Positions 8,042 through 13,873 of a DNA stretch of 35,806 nt are shown here, in pieces. The notes below the pieces were generated by a model. The model did not search any database and had not been told where the DNA came from. It saw only the letters and a program-made list of their open reading frames with translations. How positions within the stretch are numbered: the first letter of the stretch is position 1; every line of letters begins with the position of its first letter. The position numbers and the translations under genes were made by a program. Origin of the DNA: Parashewanella hymeniacidonis. GTDB taxonomy: Bacteria; Pseudomonadota; Gammaproteobacteria; Enterobacterales; Shewanellaceae. Where the stretch lies: the NCBI RefSeq assembly GCF_016900895.1, contig NZ_JAFEUN010000044.1:1-35806 (forward strand). The letters run 5' to 3'.

Positions 8042-9368
8042 TTTTTATTTTAACCATGATCCTGCTAACTTGCCTGATTTTTCTGATGATTGTCATCCTG
8101 TCCAGATGTTCCATACGCATCAAAATGACATCACTAAGCACAGCTTAGTGTCAAAACAACTACTACAAACAGTTCGTGATTTGGGATTGCATGTAGATGC
8201 TGATGCAATAGATCTGATAACAATTGCAACCGCTGTTACCGCCGCTGATACATTTGAATTGAGGGATAATGCAGAAAATGCTTGGGCTAGAAAAATGCAT
8301 TTACATGTTCCTGTTACCGATGAGGATATGTGGAATTTTGTTGAGCCTGAACTAAGTTCTTTGCTCAACTTTCTAACGGGCGATCAATGGCTGTTTACTT
8401 TTGAAAAAACAACTATGCCGATGCCGACTCCTAAAACAAGTGAGCAAGCGAAAGCAAAAGCAAAATCATTAATTGGACTCAACTCAGTCTGCCTTTTTTC
8501 AGGAGGTCTTGATAGCGCAGTTGGTGCAATTGACATTTTAAACGGAGAGTCAGCCTTAAAACCGCTTTTGGTTAGTCACGCTTATCGTGGTGATGGCGCA
8601 AAACAGAAAGATATTAAGCATTTATTATCCCCGCCATTCGGCGAATTGTCCTATTCAATGTCTCCTCATATTATCAAGCATTTAGAAGGTAAAACTGACA
8701 TTAGCATGAGGGGAAGAAGCTTCAACTTCCTAGCTATGGCGGTACTTGGTATATCAGCCTTAAGAAACGCTAATTGCGATAGCAGTATTGAAACTATTGT
8801 CGTCCCAGAGAATGGCTATATTTCAATAAATCCACCGCTTACCAGAAGACGGATTGGTAGTCATAGCACTAGAACTACTCATCCTAATTTTCTAAGCAGG
8901 CTTGAATCTTTGCTTAGAGACACTGGGTTTCATGTCAAATTTGTAAACCCCTATCAATTCAAAACTAAAGGTGAAATGTTAGCAGAATGTGTTGATCAAG
9001 ACGCAATTAGAAAAGCAGTTCCCCTAAGTGTTTCATGCAGTCATTGGCACAGAGAACATAAACAGTGTGGGCATTGTGTACCTTGCCTTATTCGAAGAGC
9101 GTCAGTTTTTCATGCTGGTTTTACACAAGATGCGCCATACAAGACAAAGCGGTTGAGAGATCTTATCAAAGAAAAAGATACTCGCGATGATCTCCAAGCG
9201 GTTCAAACTGCCATTATTAGATTGAAACAATCCGATAACTATCGTTCTTGGCTTCGAAGTTCAGGGCCAATACCACAAGAAAAAGATATACGAGAAAAAT
9301 TAGAATCAACTATTAAGCGAGGATTGGCAGAGGTTGAATTATTTCTCCAAGCGGATAAATCGTCATGA
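8034..9368 (+). CDS. qatC: QatC, QueC-like PP-loop ATPase of the Qat system
   Basis: A 444-aa protein with the PP-loop of 7-cyano-7-deazaguanine synthases, SGGLDS at residues 156-161, and a zinc-binding cluster Cys335, Cys345, Cys348, Cys351 (CSHWH to CVPC). It is nearly twice the length of housekeeping QueC because of an extra N-terminal domain (about 1-145), as in the defence-associated branch. The start at ATG 8034 follows GGGAGAG with five bases of spacing. In-frame TTG 8013 and ATG 8016 are possible but less likely. It overlaps qatB by 8 bp and qatD by 4 bp (ATGA), implying coupled translation. Confidence 0.93.
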   Translation: MTNFYFNHDPANLPDFSDDCHPVQMFHTHQNDITKHSLVSKQLLQTVRDLGLHVDADAIDLITIATAVTAADTFELRDNAENAWARKMHLHVPVTDEDMWNFVEPELSSLLNFLTGDQWLFTFEKTTMPMPTPKTSEQAKAKAKSLIGLNSVCLFSGGLDSAVGAIDILNGESALKPLLVSHAYRGDGAKQKDIKHLLSPPFGELSYSMSPHIIKHLEGKTDISMRGRSFNFLAMAVLGISALRNANCDSSIETIVVPENGYISINPPLTRRRIGSHSTRTTHPNFLSRLESLLRDTGFHVKFVNPYQFKTKGEMLAECVDQDAIRKAVPLSVSCSHWHREHKQCGHCVPCLIRRASVFHAGFTQDAPYKTKRLRDLIKEKDTRDDLQAVQTAIIRLKQSDNYRSWLRSSGPIPQEKDIREKLESTIKRGLAEVELFLQADKSS

Positions 9369-10096
9369 TGGATCTTCATTGCCACGTTGATTTATATCCA
9401 GATCATCAAGAGGTATTGAACGACATAAAAAGCAGTAATTATTACGTGCTATCAGTAACTACGGTGCCTTCAGCTTTTGAAGGTACTGTCCAGTTAACAA
9501 GTGGCATAAAACACTGTAAGACGGCCTTGGGGCTTCACCCTCAACTTGCTCATCTAAGAAAAAATGAATTAGCACTATTCGATAAGCTAGTTGATAGAAC
9601 TAGATATATTGGAGAAATTGGACTGGATGGCTCAAAAGGTTACGCTGATTACTTTGATGATCAATTAGAGGTTTTCACGCATATTCTAAAAAAATGTGAA
9701 GGCTTTGATGACAAAATACTAACTATCCATAGTCTTAACGCGACTGGTGAAGTTCTTGAACAACTTAAGTTACATCCCAATGCTGGTACTTCTATTCTTC
9801 ATTGGTTTTTAGGTACTAAGAAGCAAGTTCTAGAAGCCGTCGAGCTAGGCTGTTTCTTCTCTATTGGGCCAGCCATGCTAACTTCAGCCAGAGCTAAAAA
9901 AGTAATATCGTGGATACCTCAAGATAGAGTTCTACTCGAAACTGATGGACCTTTCGCCAAAGTGGCGGGGAATATTCTGTTTCCTTCAAGTGTTGGCACT
10001 GTTACTGAATATCTGGCTGAAATTTGGTGTAAAAATAAGGCTTTGATAATAGAAAAATTGTCAGTAAATCTTAGGTGTTTAACATCAGTCAAGTAA
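9365..10096 (+). CDS. qatD: QatD, TatD-like metal-dependent DNase of the Qat system
   Basis: A 243-aa TatD-family hydrolase. The metal ligands appear in order: DLHCH at the N-terminus, LGLHPQL, the glutamate in GEIGLDG, the histidine in TIHSLNA, a histidine in ILHWF and LLETDGPFAK near the C-terminus. TatD proteins are metal-dependent nucleases. In Qat this subunit is the likely nucleic-acid-cutting effector (inference from the family). Its start overlaps the qatC stop as ATGA; an adjacent ATG at 9368 is equivalent. It closes the Qat operon, and mntP begins 51 bp later. Confidence 0.92.
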   Translation: MMDLHCHVDLYPDHQEVLNDIKSSNYYVLSVTTVPSAFEGTVQLTSGIKHCKTALGLHPQLAHLRKNELALFDKLVDRTRYIGEIGLDGSKGYADYFDDQLEVFTHILKKCEGFDDKILTIHSLNATGEVLEQLKLHPNAGTSILHWFLGTKKQVLEAVELGCFFSIGPAMLTSARAKKVISWIPQDRVLLETDGPFAKVAGNILFPSSVGTVTEYLAEIWCKNKALIIEKLSVNLRCLTSVK

Positions 10097-10147
10097 CTAA
10101 TTATACGTCACGTAATCTTATAACAATTTTATTCAGGTTTAATCGGT

Positions 10148-10687
10148 TTGTTTGAAGTATTTGTATTAGCTATAGCACTCAGTATGGACGCGTTTGCAGT
10201 ATCCATAGGCTTAGGTTCTAAAAAAGTAGTAAATGCTGAAAAGCTCTTTATTAAAGCCGCTGCTTATTTTGGTTTTTTCCAAGGCTTTATGCCTCTTTTA
10301 GGCTATTACAGCGGTAAAGGTTTATCATCTTGGATTGAAGATTATGCACCTTGGATAGCTTTTATTTTGCTAGTATTTATCGGTGGCAAAATGATTTATG
10401 AGTCCCAATCTGAAGGAATTGAAGAAGATATTGCTAATGTTACTCATCGTGTGCTATTTGTTCTTGCTATTGCCACCAGTATTGATGCAATGGCGGCAGG
10501 TTATGCAATCACATTGCTTGAGGTAGATATAGCCGTAGCTTGCTTGATAATAGGCGTCACGACGTTTGCCTTTAGCTGGATTGGTGTGAATATCGGCGAA
10601 AGAAGTGGCGTATGGCTGGAATCTAAAGCTGAACTATTTGGTGGTTTAGTGTTAATCGCAATCGCATTTAAGATATTACTTGGTTGA
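10148..10687 (+). CDS. mntP: Putative manganese efflux pump MntP
   Basis: A 179-aa membrane protein of the MntP (YebN/DUF204) family, which exports Mn2+ from the cytoplasm. Six hydrophobic helices are visible, and the two family repeats each carry the conserved aspartate motif: SMDAFAVS near residue 13 and SIDAMAAG near residue 112. The only sensible start is TTG 10148, because the next ATG (10182) would delete the first membrane helix. No yybP-ykoY-type manganese riboswitch is evident in the 51-bp gap after qatD, so regulation may differ from that of chromosomal mntP genes. Length matches the family. Confidence 0.88.
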   Translation: MFEVFVLAIALSMDAFAVSIGLGSKKVVNAEKLFIKAAAYFGFFQGFMPLLGYYSGKGLSSWIEDYAPWIAFILLVFIGGKMIYESQSEGIEEDIANVTHRVLFVLAIATSIDAMAAGYAITLLEVDIAVACLIIGVTTFAFSWIGVNIGERSGVWLESKAELFGGLVLIAIAFKILLG

Positions 10688-10709
10688 CACAGAACCACCG
10701 AATACTAGG

Positions 10710-10928
10710 CTACTTACCTGAGCAACATGCATTGCCTTCTTGAATAGGAGGACACTTAACTGTTCCATAAGAGCAATAAACGCAACAATCACCTTTTAAC
10801 GGTTTAAGTAGTGCTTTACAGCTTTCGCATTCGTAATACCATTGGCAAGCGTTTGTAGGCATGGTTTCAACTTTGCTAAATCCACATTCAGGGCAAGTGA
10901 TTTTAGATTCTAGTTCTATACCTTGCAT
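10710..10928 (-). CDS. GDCCVxC-type cysteine-rich heavy-metal-associated protein
   Basis: A 72-aa protein with ten cysteines, including a CPEC knuckle near residue 12, CESC near 34 and the signature GDCCVYCSYGTVKCPP in the second half, ending in a CC pair. This matches the small GDCCVxC family found in mercury and heavy-metal operons, some members of which are selenoproteins; here the codons are ordinary Cys. It overlaps the end of merC by 13 bp and is the last gene of the mer module. It probably binds Hg2+ or another thiophilic metal; the biochemical role is unproven. Confidence 0.85.
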   Translation of the reverse strand: MQGIELESKITCPECGFSKVETMPTNACQWYYECESCKALLKPLKGDCCVYCSYGTVKCPPIQEGNACCSGK

Positions 10929-11305
10929 ACTGGTTCCTTAATGGGCTTAACAATATCTAAAATAGACATTACGACCATCCAAATGATCCCAAAGTAAAAT
11001 AAGTAAGTGCTCCAGTCGTATTGCCATAAAGGATAAAGGGTCAGCAATACTGCAATTGGGCCAATGACACTTAAAACGCCTCTCAATGAATCTCGATGTT
11101 GATACCAATTATAGAAATTAACTAACAACGCTAGTGAAGCAAATAATGGCAATAAGGTGTTCACCGCTATCCCTTCAAAATGTGAAAGAAAACCTAACCC
11201 AAGAGCAGATGCCAATGAGCCGAGCGCAGGAAAACATGCTGTGCAGCTAAGGGCGGCTAGCCAAACGCCACCAGAACCTACTTTATCTAGAATTTTATTG
11301 ATCAT
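10916..11305 (-). CDS. merC: Mercury transporter MerC
   Basis: A 129-aa inner-membrane protein with four hydrophobic segments and the MerC signature CTACFPALGSLASALGLGF in helix 1, where the cysteine pair at residues 21 and 24 receives Hg2+. A third cysteine lies at the extreme C-terminus (EPVCKV). MerC imports mercuric ion for reduction in classical mer systems. It starts about 26 bp downstream of the predicted -10 box of the MerR-controlled promoter. No merA, merT or merP is present in the window, so uptake here is uncoupled from an adjacent reductase. Confidence 0.9.
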   Translation of the reverse strand: MINKILDKVGSGGVWLAALSCTACFPALGSLASALGLGFLSHFEGIAVNTLLPLFASLALLVNFYNWYQHRDSLRGVLSVIGPIAVLLTLYPLWQYDWSTYLFYFGIIWMVVMSILDIVKPIKEPVCKV

Positions 11306-11330
11306 AACTATCTACCTCAATTTTTAAGGT

Positions 11331-11362
11331 AGTATAAACTCCGTACATAAGTACGGGGTCAA
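11331..11362 (-). promoter_or_regulatory. mer operator/promoter driving merC
   Basis: Read on the - strand, TTGACC (11362-11357) is followed after about 19-20 bp by TTATAC or TATACT (11337-11331). Between them is the dyad CCGTAC/GTACGG (+ strand 11341-11346 and 11351-11356), the half-site of classical mer operators, which have the form CTCCGTAC...GTACGGA. The elongated spacer and the dyad position are diagnostic of MerR activation. It lies between the 3' end of merR and merC. Confidence 0.9.
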
Positions 11363-11365
11363 TAG

Positions 11366-11743
11366 CTATTTAAGTGAATTTATTACCGGGCAGGATTGAG
11401 GGTCTTGATTGGCCTTGCAAGAATCTGTCATATCTTGAATTACTTTCTCTAATCGCTGTAAATCAGCAATTTTATTACGAATGAGATTAAGTTTTTGCAA
11501 CCCCATCGACTCAATATCAGCGCAACTGTCACTTAGTGACATAAGCGATTCAATTTCTTTCAGCGTAAACCCTAATGCTTTAGCTTTCAGAATAAATTTG
11601 AGTTGACTGGTAAGGGCATCGCCATACATTCTGTAACCAGACTCTGGTTTTAAAGGTTGCTCTATCAGACCTTGGCGCTCATAGAAACGGATTGTTTCAA
11701 TGCTAATGTTAAGTTCTTTAGCAAGTTTACCTATGGTTTTCAT
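11366..11743 (-). CDS. merR: Mercury-responsive regulator MerR
   Basis: A 125-aa MerR-family protein. The winged HTH (residues 1-70: IGKLAKELNISIETIRFYERQGLI, then GYRMY) is followed by the dimerisation helix. The cysteines at 74, 109 and 118 have exactly the spacing of the Hg-binding triad of Tn21/Tn501 MerR (82, 117, 126), which identifies mercury as the inducer. The gene is co-directional with merC, and its operator lies at its own 3' end rather than in a divergent promoter region. On the - strand a TATAAT sits near 11770 as a possible merR promoter. Confidence 0.93.
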   Translation of the reverse strand: MKTIGKLAKELNISIETIRFYERQGLIEQPLKPESGYRMYGDALTSQLKFILKAKALGFTLKEIESLMSLSDSCADIESMGLQKLNLIRNKIADLQRLEKVIQDMTDSCKANQDPQSCPVINSLK

Positions 11744-11850
11744 TTACATACTCTTCAATCAACAAGTGCCATTATAGTAATATTCAAAATTGACCTTAAA
11801 GTAGAAGAAATAATTCTTTCAATTATTACGTTATCTATTGGATGTTATCG

Positions 11851-11879
11851 GTCACGGTTTTGTAATTGCTAACCGTGAC
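11851..11879. repeat. Perfect 9-bp hairpin between the VbhA-like gene and merR
   Basis: GTCACGGTT (11851-11859) pairs perfectly with AACCGTGAC (11871-11879) around an 11-nt loop. It lies just after the VbhA-like gene and before merR, both on the - strand. No U-tract follows on either strand, so a Rho-independent terminator is not well supported; a protein-binding site or RNA structure is equally possible. Confidence 0.5.
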
Positions 11880-11896
11880 GATTAATATTCAGTATA

Positions 11897-12076
11897 CTAA
11901 CGTACTTCATCAGTACGGTGCGCAGTACGTAATAGGCTTATTATGTCCTCTGTGTCAATGTTCTCATCCACTAATGCTTGTTGCAGAAGTACACTAACTT
12001 CAGGAGATGGAGACAAGTTTTCGAGCTTCATATTTGCTAAAGCTTGCTTGAGCGTGTGTGGATTTTTTATTTTCAC
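11897..12076 (-). CDS. VbhA-like small antitoxin (orphan, Fic-inhibitor family)
   Basis: A 59-aa frame beginning with GTG, with AAGG upstream on the - strand. The central region ALANMKLENLSPSPEVSVLL followed by QQALVDENIDTEDII aligns by eye along its whole length with VbhA-type antitoxins, which block the AMP-transferase site of Fic proteins with a (S/T)xxxE(G/N) helix. The inhibitory Glu19 and Asn20 are present, but the Ser/Thr four positions earlier is Asn15. No Fic toxin gene is adjacent on either strand. The family call is from remembered sequence resemblance. It may be an orphan that neutralises a Fic protein elsewhere or protects the element. Confidence 0.6.
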   Translation of the reverse strand: MKIKNPHTLKQALANMKLENLSPSPEVSVLLQQALVDENIDTEDIISLLRTAHRTDEVR

Positions 12077-12161
12077 TAATTATGGCCTTAAGCTTGCGTA
12101 TTCAAAAAAACTCCAAAACTAGAATTGAAATCTACTATAGGTTTTGTTTGCCGCCAAATAA

Positions 12162-12178
12162 TAACCTTTCAACGGTTA
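12162..12178. repeat. Palindrome copy 1, TAACC-N7-GGTTA
   Basis: TAACC (12162-12166) and GGTTA (12174-12178) form a dyad with a 7-bp centre. The same half-site and spacer length recur 40 bp to the right, suggesting two binding sites of one dimeric regulator between the VbhA-like gene and the small acidic ORF. Confidence 0.5.
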
Positions 12179-12196
12179 CTATTTTGTACTCCTATC

Positions 12197-12223
12197 AAAA
12201 GTAACCTCTCATAGGTTACTTTT
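12197..12223. terminator. Palindrome copy 2: 11-bp perfect hairpin with A and T flanks
   Basis: AAAAGTAACCT (12197-12207) pairs perfectly with AGGTTACTTTT (12213-12223) around CTCAT. The A-run on one side and T-run on the other make it a plausible bidirectional terminator. Its inner part, GTAACC-N7-GGTTAC, repeats the dyad at 12162-12178, so it may instead be an operator. The stretch 12077-12326 holds no other gene that I can support. Confidence 0.5.
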
Positions 12224-12326
12224 TCAAAAACTCAATCGTAATCACCACTTCTTAGCATTTGAACTGGAGAGTCTATGACCCTCACTCTATACTATAACTA
12301 CTCAGGGCGAACTATAGAGGTTTACG

Positions 12327-12527
12327 ATGAATAAGAATCTTGCATTCAAGTACCCAAAACTTAGTGACGTTCTCGACTCATTAGAATCCGATACTACAAG
12401 CTTTGACTATGCCGTTTCGAAAGATAACGAGTCCGATGATAAAATATATACATTTGAGACTCATCCTTTTTATTCGCAGGTTGGTGATCTAGGAGATCTT
12501 GAGATCCCTGATTCAGATATTTACTAA
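12327..12527 (+). CDS. Small highly acidic hypothetical protein
   Basis: A 66-aa ORF with a good ribosome site (AGAGG, about eight bases before ATG). Asp and Glu far outnumber the few Lys residues, and the C-terminus is GDLGDLEIPDSDIY. I do not recognise a family. Its stop overlaps the stop of the convergent 449-aa recombinase gene by 4 bp, and the two palindromes lie just upstream, so it may be a regulated accessory of the mobility module. Small acidic proteins can be DNA mimics or antirestriction factors, but there is no direct evidence here. Confidence 0.55.
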   Translation: MNKNLAFKYPKLSDVLDSLESDTTSFDYAVSKDNESDDKIYTFETHPFYSQVGDLGDLEIPDSDIY

Positions 12528-13873
12528 TTAATATCGCCGCCTTTTAGTTGGCTTTGTAGCTTTTGAATTTCTAATAACAGTGCCTGATTCTCTGCATCTT
12601 TTTGCTCTGCGCTTTCTATCGCTTTTTGCCTTTCTAGCTCAAGGCGAGTTTTGTCTGATTCTAGTTGGTTAATCTTTAACGACTTTTTAAATGAATCAGT
12701 TTGTTGCATAGTTCTTTTACGGCTCGAAATATAGTCTTCTAGAGAGCCAGAGCTGCGGTGGGTCATTTCCTTTTCCATCTGAAGTGCAATTGCTGTTTCA
12801 TTAGCACTAAAGCCTAGCTCTATTGCAGCGTCCAAATGTTTATCAAGACTATCTCCGGAAAATTTATGGCGTAATGAATAAATCGATTTACCTTTAGGCC
12901 AGCCAAGTTCTGTGGTGATTTCACTGAAGATCTTGCTGATATTCTCAGCGGTTAATGGTTGAAAGCTGTTGGGGTCTAAGAATAAATGACCTTCATAGTT
13001 GCCAGTATCAATGTTGGTGAGAAACTCTTCCAAATCATTCTCAATGAAATTCCTGACAGCGAGCACTGTAGAGAACCTAAAGCTCACTGGCATAGTATTT
13101 CCTTGCTTAGCCAGCTTTGGAACAATTGATAAACTATCTTGCTTGTTGAGGAAGAACTCTCTTTCGATGATTTCTTTAGAAAATTGAAGCCTACGATAGC
13201 TACTAACAGAAATCGGGCGGCTACCCGTTTCATTCATGATCTGCACAATTAGCAATAGTGACGCTCGCTCATAGCCCTCATATTCATTAATTATGTAATT
13301 GTTAAGTTCTTCTAGCTCATACTCACTTGCATCTTTTCTGTTTCGGCTTCTGGTATCACAATCTCTAAATAATTCTGGATAAAGTGAGTTATTGTTTGGC
13401 TTTTCATTTCTAGATACGGCGATTTCCTTCAAAAGTAATGATGATGTTATCTGATATGAAAACTTATTGGCCGGATCAAAACCAAGAATATTTGGGTGAT
13501 ATGTACCTTGCTTTTGTACCCAATGATAAAAGTTATAGATTGGCATCAAAAAGTCGCTATTGACCGTCTGTTTAGCAACGTTTTCATCACCTCGATATCG
13601 TGAATCTGTTGTCGTTTCTTTCAAGCAGAACGTCCTAAATTCCCTCATGCGAGAGTCATTCATTTCAAGCCAGCTTATTTTATGTTTACCAGAGTTCAAA
13701 AATTTAAATAATCGTCTGATAGCCTTTCGATAAGTGCGTATAGTTTTGGGGTTTCTATCCAGCTCAATGATAAAATCTGTAGGTGCCCAAAGAACCTCTC
13801 CGTTGATATCTTGGTAAACATAGTGGTCTTGACGATCATAGTGTACTTTTGTTTCAGTAATACCGTTACTCAT
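12524..13873 (-). CDS. Tyrosine recombinase, 449 aa (last gene of the mobility operon)
   Basis: A site-specific recombinase of the phage-integrase superfamily. A SAM-like core-binding domain is at about residues 40-125. The catalytic residues fit the family: Arg219 in ETGSRPIS, Tyr332-x-x-Arg335-His336 (in place of the usual His-x-x-Arg-His), His372 and nucleophile Tyr381, with the usual nine-residue His-Tyr spacing. A Lys/Glu-rich coiled coil (about 395-445) extends the C-terminus, which is unusual. Its start overlaps the RecD-like gene by 8 bp (ATGAGTAA). It is probably one of several strand-transfer subunits of the island. Confidence 0.85.
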   Translation of the reverse strand: MSNGITETKVHYDRQDHYVYQDINGEVLWAPTDFIIELDRNPKTIRTYRKAIRRLFKFLNSGKHKISWLEMNDSRMREFRTFCLKETTTDSRYRGDENVAKQTVNSDFLMPIYNFYHWVQKQGTYHPNILGFDPANKFSYQITSSLLLKEIAVSRNEKPNNNSLYPELFRDCDTRSRNRKDASEYELEELNNYIINEYEGYERASLLLIVQIMNETGSRPISVSSYRRLQFSKEIIEREFFLNKQDSLSIVPKLAKQGNTMPVSFRFSTVLAVRNFIENDLEEFLTNIDTGNYEGHLFLDPNSFQPLTAENISKIFSEITTELGWPKGKSIYSLRHKFSGDSLDKHLDAAIELGFSANETAIALQMEKEMTHRSSGSLEDYISSRKRTMQQTDSFKKSLKINQLESDKTRLELERQKAIESAEQKDAENQALLLEIQKLQSQLKGGDIN

